A DNA stretch of 64,000 bases, taken from contig OZ006973.1 of the NCBI GenBank assembly GCA_963931085.1, positions 992,001 through 1,056,000 on the forward strand. The letters run 5' to 3'. The notes below the pieces were generated by a model. The model searched no databases, was not told where the DNA came from, and saw only the letters and a list, made by a program, of their open reading frames with translations. The DNA is from UMGS1994 sp944386155. Its GTDB lineage: Bacteria; Bacillota; Clostridia; TANB77; CAG-508. Shown here piece after piece: positions 36,487 through 45,589 of the stretch. Within the stretch, counting starts at the first letter, position 1. Every line of letters begins with the position of its first letter. Made by a program: the position numbers and the translations under genes.

Positions 36487-38028
36487 TTAAGCTTTTCTAA
36501 GTGCTTCGTTTAAGTTTCTCAAGAAGTTGATGTAAGTAATTTTAGCAGTGTATTCAGGAGTAAGTTTGCTTATAAAGCCATCAATGAGGTTCTGAATTGC
36601 AGTTTCAATGGCTGGCTGATTATTTTTAAATTTGCCATTTACGAAGATATAATCAGAACTAATCTTCTTCAAACCATATGAAACTCTGAAAACTTCATAA
36701 ACATCTTCACGCATCGGATTAGTGATAACCCTTTTAGGATCCATATAATCTACGATTTTCTCCATCGCTTTAGATCCTGCAGTTTTATTCTCAGAGATTT
36801 TCCCTAAGAACACCTCAAACTCCTCGTTTTCAGGTACTCCTCTAACTTTCACTTTCTTTTGAGGTTTATCCTGCTCCACTTTCTTTGGAGTAAATGACCA
36901 ATTAGGTTCATTATATCTACCCATAAATTGATCATTTAATGCTTTGAGGAATTTAAGATATGTTGTGGTATAACCTCTAGTATTGAAAACACGGGTAAGA
37001 TAAGCTTCTGCAAGTCTTCTACTTTCTTCTGTAACGCCTGTTACATAATCTTCAAGATTTGCATCAATCGTTTCGTAATTGACACGCTCAGGGACAAGTG
37101 TCACAGCTACAGTAATCCTTACAAAAAGATCATTTCTTATAGCTTCACTTGGCTTTTCGATACTATAAAGGATATTAAGAACTTTCTGCACGTTTGACTC
37201 TCTCGAAACTGTAAAATCAATCATAGAATCAATTTCTGAGAAAAATGGGACTTCAGAGAGCTCTTTATATCTTTTAAAATCTGACTGAGATATAATATCT
37301 AACCTGTCTTTTGCCTGCATTTTCGTAGAGTCAGTCATATCATCAGGCTCTTTTTTTGACTCTTTCTCAGTCGTATCGTCCACCACTGGATCTTTTTCTT
37401 CTTTAGGTGCTGAAGATGTTTCTTCTTGCTTCTCACTTGCTACTTTGAACACTCCTCTTGAAAGTCTCCTAATCTTTCCATCTTTTAAGAGACTTGTAAG
37501 ATTTGCTGCTACTTTACTCCTTTCAATTTTCAAGATTTTAGCGATATAGACTGCATTAACTCCTTCTGAATCTTCAGGTAAATTCTTGAGAATATCTAAT
37601 ACCTGATATTTAACAGGAGGCTTAGAATCTTTATCGCCTTTTTTCTCTTCTTCTTTTGGCTCCTCTGAATCTTCTTCTGTTTCTTTCTTTTCAGTTTCTT
37701 CAGAAGCTTCAGAAACGCCAGAGTTTTCATCGGGGTTTTCTCTTGAAACGTTACAAGAGGGGCGGTCGCTTTCCTTTTCCTCTGCAACTTCTTTAGATGC
37801 AACGTCATACTTAAACAACTCAACATCTGTCATTGCATCAATGATGCTTTGAACATCAAAAATGCCAGGTGAATCATCTTGAGAGATATACAGAAAGCTA
37901 AGCGAACCTGACTTCATGCAAATTTCGAGCTTGCCAGGATTAGTACTTGCTCTAATAATCTCTGCAAGTATGAGTGCTACATCCTTGCTCCGTTTTTTGT
38001 CATACGAAGCTTTAAGTGCAACAGTCAT
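36487..38028 (-). CDS. winged-helix protein with acidic linkers (island gene)
   Basis: A 513-residue protein of foreign composition. Residues 1-80 form a small alpha/beta domain (DVALILAEIIRAS, GSLSFLYISQDD). An acidic Glu/Lys linker leads to a winged-helix-like region at about 140-195 (VLDILKNLPEDSEGVNAVYI, then LTSLLKDGKIRRLSRGVFKV). A second linker precedes two related helical modules ending TTTYLKFLKALNDQF and KITYINFLRNLNEAL. It probably binds DNA or RNA; the target is unknown. It lies between the two paralogous cassettes and has an in-frame CGG (37990-37992). AGGAG precedes the ATG; the leader is about 150 nt. Confidence 0.65.
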   Translation of the reverse strand: MTVALKASYDKKRSKDVALILAEIIRASTNPGKLEICMKSGSLSFLYISQDDSPGIFDVQSIIDAMTDVELFKYDVASKEVAEEKESDRPSCNVSRENPDENSGVSEASEETEKKETEEDSEEPKEEEKKGDKDSKPPVKYQVLDILKNLPEDSEGVNAVYIAKILKIERSKVAANLTSLLKDGKIRRLSRGVFKVASEKQEETSSAPKEEKDPVVDDTTEKESKKEPDDMTDSTKMQAKDRLDIISQSDFKRYKELSEVPFFSEIDSMIDFTVSRESNVQKVLNILYSIEKPSEAIRNDLFVRITVAVTLVPERVNYETIDANLEDYVTGVTEESRRLAEAYLTRVFNTRGYTTTYLKFLKALNDQFMGRYNEPNWSFTPKKVEQDKPQKKVKVRGVPENEEFEVFLGKISENKTAGSKAMEKIVDYMDPKRVITNPMREDVYEVFRVSYGLKKISSDYIFVNGKFKNNQPAIETAIQNLIDGFISKLTPEYTAKITYINFLRNLNEALRKA

Positions 38029-38087
38029 AATGTCTTTCTCCTTTCTTATAAAGCATTAATAGATACGTACTAAAAATTACATTCTCA

Positions 38088-38163
38088 TCTAGATTTAAAT
38101 TCAAAAAGTTTACATCTTAAATTATTTCGATGCATAAAAACTCTCTGTCTTCTAGATTTAAAT
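38088..38163. repeat. 13-bp direct repeat in the divergent promoter region
   Basis: TCTAGATTTAAAT occurs at 38088-38100 and 38151-38163, both inside the leader of the winged-helix gene. They may be binding sites for a regulator, possibly the winged-helix protein itself. The remainder of the 334-nt gap at 38029-38361 holds two divergent promoters and no gene. Confidence 0.5.
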
Positions 38164-38186
38164 AATAACTCTTAGTATTAGGAAAC

Positions 38187-38216
38187 ATTATATAACCATT
38201 TATTGCTATTAATCAA
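38187..38216 (-). promoter_or_regulatory. promoter of the winged-helix gene
   Basis: TTGATT, an 18-nt spacer, then TATAAT, facing the minus-strand gene at 38028. Confidence 0.6.
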
Positions 38217-38300
38217 TACTATATTTGATTTTTATAATTTTTTATGCATTTTTTCAAAATTTTAAAAATAAAAATTTCATTCAGTTAACATAAGTTTTTG

Positions 38301-38329
38301 TTGTTTTTTGTCGTAAAAAATGGTATAAT
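38301..38329 (+). promoter_or_regulatory. promoter of cassette 2
   Basis: TTGTTT, a 17-nt spacer, then TATAAT preceded by ATGG. GTTAACATAAG lies just upstream. The predicted start is about 25 nt before the ATG. Confidence 0.7.
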
Positions 38330-38361
38330 TTAAAAGTAAAGTTTATTTTTCAGGAGGAATT

Positions 38362-40647
38362 ATGGATATTAACTTAAACAACATTCCAACATTTGATATA
38401 AATATGGACTTAGCATTAAAATATAGAAAAACATCAAATAATGATTATAGAAATTTTATAGAGTTTTTCCATGCTACTTTTATTCCATACATTCAATCAA
38501 TTATAAAAGCTCATCCAGAATACAATAGAGATGATTTAGAAAAACATTTAAAATTAGATATAACAGAATTATCTGAAAAAGTATTTAGTTCTGCAAATGT
38601 TTATCGTTTTTATCTAGAAACACATGCAAGAAAATTTCTTTTAGATAATCCTGATAAATTAGAAGAAGTATTACAAGATGTAAAAAGTGATAGATTTAAC
38701 AGTTTTGATAAAGTTGACCATTCTGAATATGCTAATACTTTTAGAGGTCTTTGTATGACATATGTATTAGAATTACTACCAACTTATGAAGATGATTTAA
38801 GAGATTATATAAATGAGCTTCCAGAAGGATATTATACTCAAATAGTAAATATGCAAAGAGCTGGTACTCCCCAAAATAAAATTTGGGATGAAATTTTAAA
38901 AAAATACAAAAATGAATATAACTATACTTTTTTAACATTAAAAGATTTTTCAACAAGAGCTAGAACTATAATATTTGGTTTTCCAGAATATTTAAAAGCT
39001 GATAAAGAAGAATTAGAAAAATATTTTAGAAATCGTATAAACACTTCTATACTTGATCTTAATGCTCAATTTGATAAGTTAGGTTTTACTAAAAGAGGTC
39101 AAGAAATAAGAAGAAATAATTTAAATAGATTAGGACTTTCAGAGCTTGCTCAAAAATTAGATGATAATATGTTTAGTAACGAAAAATTATATGGAGCTAT
39201 CTCAACACTTTCTATTGGTGATTTAATCGCATATAATACTTTTTTAGTTAATCGTTTCTCTAAAGAAGCTGATTCTTTGCAAGAAGCATTATTTGTTACT
39301 TACCAATATGAGCTATTAGATAAGTTCTTAGATCCTGAAGTTCAAAAATTCTTAAAATTTAAAGAAACTTTAAATATGCACACTGAAACAGATTTATCAG
39401 AACGCTATGAAATAGATAGAAGTTCAGAATATCCAACTAAAGATGATTTATTTAGAATGCTTAAATTACTATACCCAAAGAAAGCTTATAGTGCTTTTGT
39501 AGGCAGAATTGCTCGTTTGCCAGAAGCTAGAAAAGATAAGACTAAAGTATCTATTCCAGGATTAATACATGAGCTAAAAAAACAATATCCTACAAGAGAA
39601 GATTTTGAAAAAGCAATTACTGCAATGGAAGATTTTTATCCTTCACAACCTGAAGTAGATCTTGCTTTAGATAAAATTGCTTTTATGCATACTCCTACTA
39701 AATTATTTTTAGAAGATATACAAAATCAAATCTATGAAGCTTCTTCAGATGAAGATTTTGAAACAGAACTTTCAAAAGAAGAGGAAGAAGAAACTTTTGG
39801 AAACATATCTGATAATGATGAGATAATTAGATACTCATATAGACCTTATCAAAAATATATGTTCAATAGTTATGGAGATCAATATGAAGAATATTTTAGT
39901 AAACAATTTAGAAATATTCCAAAATATGAGTTTGAACCAGAAGATAAATTACCAAAGTCAGATTTAAAAGAAGATTCTAAAAAATTTTTAAGATTTTACA
40001 CACCAATATATTATTCTTATTCTTTTAAAAATGACTTTATAGATTCTTTAATAGCACTTATTGCTTCAGATAATACTATTTCTAATGCTGGTATTATTCC
40101 AAGTAATATTTCTGAAGATGGAACTTACGCAGAATTTAATAGAATAACTGGAATTGGATTAGACCCTGCACTTACATCTCCAGTTCAAGTTCATACTTCA
40201 AAAAGATCTATAACTGATTTTTTAAAAGAATTTACTGGAACAAGCTTCTTCCCTATTTATGAAGGTATGGATGATTTTAATGGTATATCTGCTCAAGCAG
40301 TATATCCATTTTCAAAAAATGTAACAAAATATTTAAAAACAATTTTAAAATCTCCAGAACTTTCACCTGAAGCACAAAGATATGTAAGTCGTTTATATAG
40401 TCTTTCAACAAGAAAAGTCCCAGAACATTTACGATCTACTACATATTCTTTAAGTGGAAAAGCTAAGAAAAAAACAGTATTTAATAGAAGATATGTAGAT
40501 TTAGATACTGGTCGATTATATCATTTTGAGAAAAATCAATTTGTACCAATAGAACCAACTCCTATATCTACTATTAAAAAACCTGATGAAATAACAGAAA
40601 GTAATAAAACTTCAAATTCTAAAAAAGGAGACGGATATGAGCTTTAA
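38362..40647 (+). CDS. large cassette protein, copy 2 (unknown family)
   Basis: A 761-residue soluble helical protein, distantly related along its whole length to 31373-33385. Matching blocks are IPTF at the start, NTFLVNRFSKEADSLQEALF against NSFWINRVTKELSSFSDAFF, DQYEEYFSK, GIGLDPALTSPVQVHTSKRS, FFPIYEGMDDFNG, KVPEHLRS and KAKKKTVFNRRYVDLDTGRLYHF. It has an extra acidic segment around residues 465-485 (SKEEEEETFGN). AGGAGG is 5 nt before the ATG. It overlaps the small partner by 11 nt. No known domain, signal peptide or membrane helix is recognised. Confidence 0.8.
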   Translation: MDINLNNIPTFDINMDLALKYRKTSNNDYRNFIEFFHATFIPYIQSIIKAHPEYNRDDLEKHLKLDITELSEKVFSSANVYRFYLETHARKFLLDNPDKLEEVLQDVKSDRFNSFDKVDHSEYANTFRGLCMTYVLELLPTYEDDLRDYINELPEGYYTQIVNMQRAGTPQNKIWDEILKKYKNEYNYTFLTLKDFSTRARTIIFGFPEYLKADKEELEKYFRNRINTSILDLNAQFDKLGFTKRGQEIRRNNLNRLGLSELAQKLDDNMFSNEKLYGAISTLSIGDLIAYNTFLVNRFSKEADSLQEALFVTYQYELLDKFLDPEVQKFLKFKETLNMHTETDLSERYEIDRSSEYPTKDDLFRMLKLLYPKKAYSAFVGRIARLPEARKDKTKVSIPGLIHELKKQYPTREDFEKAITAMEDFYPSQPEVDLALDKIAFMHTPTKLFLEDIQNQIYEASSDEDFETELSKEEEEETFGNISDNDEIIRYSYRPYQKYMFNSYGDQYEEYFSKQFRNIPKYEFEPEDKLPKSDLKEDSKKFLRFYTPIYYSYSFKNDFIDSLIALIASDNTISNAGIIPSNISEDGTYAEFNRITGIGLDPALTSPVQVHTSKRSITDFLKEFTGTSFFPIYEGMDDFNGISAQAVYPFSKNVTKYLKTILKSPELSPEAQRYVSRLYSLSTRKVPEHLRSTTYSLSGKAKKKTVFNRRYVDLDTGRLYHFEKNQFVPIEPTPISTIKKPDEITESNKTSNSKKGDGYEL

Positions 40648-40945
40648 TAAAAAAGAATTGATAGAAAATTTTAAAAACAAAAATTATTCATTTTGTATTG
40701 AAATGCTATCAGATAAGATAATTGATAATTTAGTATCAGAAATTAAAAAGCAAAACCCAAATTTTGAATATGTAAATATTACAAATCTAAAAAATAACTG
40801 TTTAAAATACTTATCTGATTCTAAAAAAATAATTGCAATTCAACTATATGATTATATGTATAACGATGATTATTCAGAAGCTTTTGTTTTAGATAATCTA
40901 TTAAGTATGTATGAAACATTATATTCTGAAAATATATATGCTTAA
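40637..40945 (+). CDS. small cassette protein, copy 2
   Basis: A 102-residue helical protein, the partner of the large copy-2 protein and a distant paralogue of 33375-33704. Both share a central N-terminal Cys, Asn/Tyr-rich middle and an acidic C-terminal helix (DDYSEAFVLDNLLSMYETLY). AAGGAGA precedes the ATG, and the 11-nt overlap (the ATG lies 11 nt before the end of the large gene) is the same length as in copy 1. The pairing is therefore a stable architecture. The function is unknown. Confidence 0.7.
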   Translation: MSFNKKELIENFKNKNYSFCIEMLSDKIIDNLVSEIKKQNPNFEYVNITNLKNNCLKYLSDSKKIIAIQLYDYMYNDDYSEAFVLDNLLSMYETLYSENIYA

Positions 40946-41043
40946 AATTAAAAATTAAATAATATAAAAAGTTATTAAAATTAAAACTATAAAAAAATAA
41001 ATAAATATAAAAGTATAAAACATAAAATATAAAATGTAAAAAT

Positions 41044-41098
41044 AAAAACACTTAAATCTAATATAACAATTTATTAATTACTAAATTTAAGTGTTTTT
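41044..41098. terminator. bidirectional terminator between convergent genes
   Basis: AAAAACACTTAAAT and ATTTAAGTGTTTTT pair as a 14-bp stem with a 27-nt A/T loop. Confidence 0.7.
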
Positions 41099-41129
41099 AT
41101 TTTTGCTTTTATCAATTTAATTAAATACT

Positions 41130-41708
41130 TTATACAGCAATTTGCTCTCTACTTCTATATAAGTTTTGAAAAGAATAAGTCTTTTTGTAATTATAAGATC
41201 TTAAAAGTCCTTTATATTCTAATTTTATTCCATCTATTTTTTGAAAATCTTCTGGCTTTACTATTTGAGGAAGTTTTTTATCTATTGATTTTGAATTTTC
41301 TAAAACATATTTTACAAACTCTGCACAGTAAAAAGCATTCTTTCGATTTAACTTTTTGTGAAACATGACTAAAAATAAACCAATAAAATTAAATTTATAC
41401 TCCTCTTTTTTTTCTTTAATTCTATTTATTGTCTTTTTTGCTTCTTCATAATTTTCATCTTTAACATCTATAGAATATATAGCAATTTTAGTTTTCTTAA
41501 ATCTTTTAAATGTTCCAAAATTTTTTCCTTCTCTTACAAATCCTCCAACAAAAGCATTATATGGATGAATCCTACCAAAAGAATACATTTCATGTAATTT
41601 TATATCTAAACTAATTGAAACATGTGTATATTCTTTCCCTGTGTACATTCTAATCAAATTTGAAAGTATAGTTCCTGTATATGAAACCATGATGTATATT
41701 TTTTTCAT
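41130..41708 (-). CDS. permuted papain-like (NlpC/P60 superfamily) protein
   Basis: A 192-residue protein. The histidine lies near the N-terminus (YTHVSISLD) and the cysteine later (AFYCAEFVKYVLE). This order and the FYCAEFV motif match circularly permuted NlpC/P60 enzymes such as the YiiX group. GFVREGKNFGTF and YKFNFIGLFLVM are the intervening core. There is no clear signal peptide, so a cytosolic or membrane-associated lipid or peptide hydrolase is possible. AGGAG precedes the ATG. Confidence 0.72.
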   Translation of the reverse strand: MKKIYIMVSYTGTILSNLIRMYTGKEYTHVSISLDIKLHEMYSFGRIHPYNAFVGGFVREGKNFGTFKRFKKTKIAIYSIDVKDENYEEAKKTINRIKEKKEEYKFNFIGLFLVMFHKKLNRKNAFYCAEFVKYVLENSKSIDKKLPQIVKPEDFQKIDGIKLEYKGLLRSYNYKKTYSFQNLYRSREQIAV

Positions 41709-41806
41709 CTTAAGTACTACTCCTAAATAAATTATTATGATTTTACTATATTATTATATATTTTTTATTATTATATCGTCAACTACAAAAAAATAATAAT
41801 CTAACA

Positions 41807-43201
41807 TTAAACATTTTCTTCTACCAAAGAATTGTATATTTCTAATTGCTGAATAAATTTATCTCCTTTATATGATTGTAAATTTAAATTATTATTTCTA
41901 TCTAAAATCTTTTTAACTCTCCAAAGACCAAGTCCATGAGATTTCTTTTCAGATTTAGATGTATATTCTTTATCAAACATTTTACTAATATCTACATCTA
42001 AATTTTTATATGTGTTTTCAATTATAATTAAATTTCTATCTAGTTTATAATCTTTAATAAATCTTATAGATATTTCTTTTTTATCACATTCCTTAGCAGC
42101 TTCTATTGCATTATCTAATAAAATACCTAATATTCTACATAAATCTAATGTATTAATTTCTAATTCATTTAAATCAAGTAATACTTCTAAATTCATATTA
42201 ATATTATAAGAATCTGCTTTGCAATATTTACTATTTAAAATATTGTAAATAGAAGGATTATTGATAATTTCAGGATTTAATAATTCTCTATTATTAACTT
42301 GCTTTATCTCTACTAATAATCTAGAATACATGTCTTTTAATCCATCTACATTTTCAGTAATAATATAACCTCCTAAAGCTTGGACAATATTGCTAAAATC
42401 ATGTTTAAAAGATCTAATATCATCATACATAACATTTAGATTATTTACATGTTCTTTTAAAGCTTTTATTTTAATATTTGATTCTTCTAATTTGCACGTG
42501 TTTGAGATATCTTTTATACAATAAGATTCTAAAATAATAAATGTTCCTATTATACAAATATTTAATAGATTATTTTTAAAATATAATAATTCTACTGCTG
42601 TTAGAAAAATAATAAACATACAAAAAATACTTTTTAAAATTATTATATTTCTCTCTTTTGAATTTAAATTATTTCTTATATTAATCTTGATATTAAATTT
42701 CTTGAATATAAAATAAACGATTGTTACTAAAACAATCAAACTAAAAAGAATAATTAAACTAAAAATAAGAATGTTTGAGTTTGCGTTTGTGTTTGAATTT
42801 AAATTTAATGTTTTTAAAAAATTATTTTGTGAATAAATAAATTTAAATAATTTTGAAAATAAAATTTCTCCTACTAATAGCATTGTATTTACTATTGAAC
42901 TTGCAAGTATTGCTTTTTCAATATTTTGTTTTAATATAAAAAATATTAGTAATGAAATAATAAGTGTACAGATTATTCTATAAAGTGGTATAGGAACCAT
43001 TAATCTTGTAATAAAAACACTTATAAAGGTTGATATTATAAACATCACCTTTCTTCCATTACTAATCTTCATTTCAAATACATTAATCATAAATTCTATT
43101 GATACTAATACTAAAATTAGTAGAAATAATAAAAAAGTTACATTTAACATAATGTGGTTATTACTTGTCAAAATTTTGTACATTTCATTCTGAAATCCCA
43201 T
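41807..43201 (-). CDS. AgrC-like GHKL sensor histidine kinase (orphan)
   Basis: A 464-residue membrane kinase. Six or seven helices fill residues 15-230, followed by a dimerisation region with the H-box RSFKHDFSNIVQ and a GHKL ATPase domain with LGILLDNAIEAA (N box) and SHGLGLWRVKKIL (G box). This is the layout of AgrC/ComD-type quorum sensors and their relatives. No LytTR response regulator, AgrB-type protease or precursor peptide is seen within the window, so its partner is elsewhere. GGGAGG lies upstream of the ATG. Confidence 0.85.
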   Translation of the reverse strand: MGFQNEMYKILTSNNHIMLNVTFLLFLLILVLVSIEFMINVFEMKISNGRKVMFIISTFISVFITRLMVPIPLYRIICTLIISLLIFFILKQNIEKAILASSIVNTMLLVGEILFSKLFKFIYSQNNFLKTLNLNSNTNANSNILIFSLIILFSLIVLVTIVYFIFKKFNIKINIRNNLNSKERNIIILKSIFCMFIIFLTAVELLYFKNNLLNICIIGTFIILESYCIKDISNTCKLEESNIKIKALKEHVNNLNVMYDDIRSFKHDFSNIVQALGGYIITENVDGLKDMYSRLLVEIKQVNNRELLNPEIINNPSIYNILNSKYCKADSYNINMNLEVLLDLNELEINTLDLCRILGILLDNAIEAAKECDKKEISIRFIKDYKLDRNLIIIENTYKNLDVDISKMFDKEYTSKSEKKSHGLGLWRVKKILDRNNNLNLQSYKGDKFIQQLEIYNSLVEENV

Positions 43202-43397
43202 AGTGTAAGCCTCCCATTTGTTTTTCCTTTTTTTTACAGTGTTCTGTCTATTTTACACTCTTTTTCTGAAAAAATCAAGTAATCTCAACATTTTTTATAA
43301 TTTATTTTCGATAATATTCGACAAATTTCAAAGAAAATATATAAAATTATGTAAAATATACATAATTTCTTTGTTACTATCTTCAATTTAATTAAAT

Positions 43398-43426
43398 TTG
43401 AATTTTTATATATTTCTTGTTATACT
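43398..43426 (+). promoter_or_regulatory. promoter abutting the radical SAM start codon
   Basis: TTGAAT, a 17-nt spacer, then TATACT. The -10 box ends only 9 nt before the ATG at 43436 and no ribosome site is present, so the mRNA may be leaderless. Confidence 0.55.
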
Positions 43427-43435
43427 AATCTCACT

Positions 43436-44348
43436 ATGGAAAATGAAAAAAGATATAATGTTTTAAATAAATATTTGAAAAATAAGTTTGGAGAAAGAAC
43501 ATTAAAAATTTGTGCTGATGGAAATTTCACATGCCCTAACAGAGATGGCACTTTAGATAAATCCGGTTGCATATTTTGTAGTGCTTTAGGATCTCGGTGA
43601 ACATTTAAATAAAATCTCAATAAAAAATCAAGTTCTAAATGGATTAAATAGTATTAAATCACAAAGAGCAAACAAATTTATCGTATACTTTCAAAACTTT
43701 ACAAATACATATGATACAATAGAAAATTTAAAAGATAAATATGACTCTGCTCTTGTTGATAAAAGAATCGTAGGATTATCTATTGCAACAAGACCAGATT
43801 GCATAAATGAGAATATTTGCAAACTTCTTAAAACATATACTGATAAATATTATGTATCAGTAGAACTTGGTCTTCAAACATCAAATGATTATATAGGCAC
43901 TTTAATTAACAGACGTTACTCTACAAAACAATTTATAGAAGCTACTAAATTACTTAATAAATATAATATTGATGTAATATCTCATATTATGATAGGATTA
44001 CCAAACGAAACATTTGATGATATAAAAAATACTGTAGATTTAATAAATTCACTTAATATCCAAGGATTAAAAATACATTCAACTTATATTGTAAAAAATA
44101 CTAAACTTGAAGAAATGTATAAAAACAATGAATACACACCAATTACTTTAGAATATTATTTAGACTCTCTATGTTACATTATTTCTCATTTAAACAAAGA
44201 TATAATAATTCACAGAATATCTGGAGATAGCCCTAAAGATTTATTAGTTGCACCTAAATGGAACTTACACAAAAAATGGATACTAAATGGATTAGATAAA
44301 TTATTAAAAGAAAAAGACTTATATCAAGGAAAATTTTATAATAAATAA
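43436..44348 (+). CDS. TIGR01212-type radical SAM protein, +1 frameshift at CGG
   Basis: A radical SAM protein of about 303 residues after joining frames. The cluster cysteines are in DGNFTCPNRDG and SGCIFCSALGS. The first frame meets CGG at 43595-43597 followed by TGA; skipping the C gives SGEHLNKISIKNQVLNGLNS and an open frame to 44348. SIATRPDCI, SVELGLQTSND and SHIMIGLPNETFDD are typical of the YtqA/TIGR01212 group. No ribosome site precedes ATG 43436. The function of the family is not established. The intact remainder argues for recoding or a single read error rather than decay. Confidence 0.85.
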
Positions 44349-44351
44349 AAC

Positions 44352-44383
44352 AAAAAAATAATAGATTACTCTATTATTTTTTT
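44352..44383. terminator. bidirectional terminator overlapping the mutT end
   Basis: A stem of AAAAAAATAATAG with its complement and a 6-nt loop. Its right arm encodes the last residues of the NUDIX gene. Confidence 0.7.
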
Positions 44384-44760
44384 GTTTCAAATATTTCATT
44401 AATAATTTCTTTATCTGCATCTGCAAATTGAAAATTAAAAATATCTTCTTTTTTAATCCATTTACTATCTTCGTGTTCAGATAAATCTAACTCTCCACCT
44501 ATCCATTTAGCACTACACAAAATTAGATTTATTGTCTTTTCTGGATATTCATGTCTTTTTTCAATTAACCATTTATTTATTTCAATATCAATATTTAACT
44601 CTTCTTTAATTTCTCTTTTTATAGCATCATCTGCAGATTCATTCTTTTCTATTTTACCTCCTGGAAACTCCCACAATCCCCCTTGTGACTTCTTTGAGTT
44701 TCTTTTGGCAATTAATATATCTCCATCATTATTTTCTATTATAGCAGCAACAACGTCCAT
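44374..44760 (-). CDS. mutT: NUDIX hydrolase, MutT/8-oxo-dGTP type
   Basis: A 128-residue NUDIX enzyme that hydrolyses oxidised nucleotides such as 8-oxo-dGTP. LWEFPGGKIEKNE then REIKEELNIDIE is the Nudix box, with NSKKSQGG upstream of it as in MutT. The small size and the MutT-like start MDVVAAIIENNDG support this group. Lies in a cluster with a MazG-like pyrophosphohydrolase gene, suggesting nucleotide-pool cleaning. Confidence 0.88.
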   Translation of the reverse strand: MDVVAAIIENNDGDILIAKRNSKKSQGGLWEFPGGKIEKNESADDAIKREIKEELNIDIEINKWLIEKRHEYPEKTINLILCSAKWIGGELDLSEHEDSKWIKKEDIFNFQFADADKEIINEIFETKK

Positions 44761-44802
44761 AAATTCTCCCTTTTTAATTAATATTTTAAAATAAATTATT
44801 TT

Positions 44803-45162
44803 TTAATATTCATTATATTTTAGATTTTTTCCCTTAACTTTAGAAACAGGGTATTTTATTTCACTTTTTCTAATCTTAGAAATTAAAGCTTCAGACAAAT
44901 CAATATCATTCATTTGAGCAAATCTTAATAGATTAAGTAATATATCTCCTACTTCATCTTCTACTTTCTCCCTTTTTTCTCCTGACATGATTTCTTTTAC
45001 TTGATCCTCATTTTTAAATCTGAAAATTTCTAAAAGCTCTGTAGCTTCTATCTCTATTGCTATAGCTAAATCTTTTGGATTATGAAACTTTCCCCAATCC
45101 CTATCATCATAAAATTTTTGAGCTATATTTTTTACTTCTTCAACCGTCATATTTTTATCCAT
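44803..45162 (-). CDS. MazG-like nucleotide pyrophosphohydrolase
   Basis: A 119-residue all-alpha NTP pyrophosphatase of the MazG/dCTPase (RS21-C6) type. The Mg-binding ExxE and ExxD motifs are in IEIEATELLE and VEDEVGDILLNLL. RDWGKFHNPKDLAIA is typical of the small bacterial dCTP/NTP pyrophosphatases. AAGGAGA precedes the ATG. It lies between mutT (43 nt away) and the unknown 136-residue gene (17 nt), presumably in one operon. Confidence 0.85.
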   Translation of the reverse strand: MDKNMTVEEVKNIAQKFYDDRDWGKFHNPKDLAIAIEIEATELLEIFRFKNEDQVKEIMSGEKREKVEDEVGDILLNLLRFAQMNDIDLSEALISKIRKSEIKYPVSKVKGKNLKYNEY

Positions 45163-45178
45163 AATTTTCTCCTTACTT

Positions 45179-45589
45179 TTATGTGTTTTCTAATTTATTT
45201 TTTAAAGTTACTAAATCTTTCGAAAGATTTATAATATTTTTTGGAATTTCATATAATTTATTATCTTTAGCTATATAATGAATAATCTCAGTATCATCTA
45301 GATTCATTGCTTTTCTAATTTCATTTTCAACATAATGAAGTTGAACACAATGAGGTGATCTATCTACTGAAGCAAATATTAACTTTTTTACTTTTACCCT
45401 TGAAAGCATCCCTATTAATTTAGTAATTAACATATTTATATGAGTTTGTTCTAAACAAACTTCATATATAGTTCCATATTCTTTTTCAAGACTTTCATAT
45501 ACTTCTTTTTGCATATTTTTTAAGCATGTTCCTATAATACACATATTTTCTTCTACATCATAACAATTTGTTTTCATTAAATCTTTCAT
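45179..45589 (-). CDS. hypothetical protein, first gene of the mutT operon
   Basis: A 136-residue protein that I do not recognise. It has cysteines in NCYDVEENMCIIGTC and DRSPHCVQLHY, and the central strand KKLIFASVDRSPHCVQLHYV reads like an alpha/beta sheet with a conserved loop. No signal or membrane segment is seen. It is followed within 17 nt by the MazG-like gene and then mutT, so a role in nucleotide or redox metabolism is possible. TAGGAGA precedes the ATG. Confidence 0.5.
   Translation of the reverse strand: MKDLMKTNCYDVEENMCIIGTCLKNMQKEVYESLEKEYGTIYEVCLEQTHINMLITKLIGMLSRVKVKKLIFASVDRSPHCVQLHYVENEIRKAMNLDDTEIIHYIAKDNKLYEIPKNIINLSKDLVTLKNKLENT

Noticed and set aside
41807..43201. Complete agr quorum-sensing locus
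   Set aside because: Neighbours are a papain-like protein and a radical SAM protein; no AgrB, AgrD or LytTR regulator is present.
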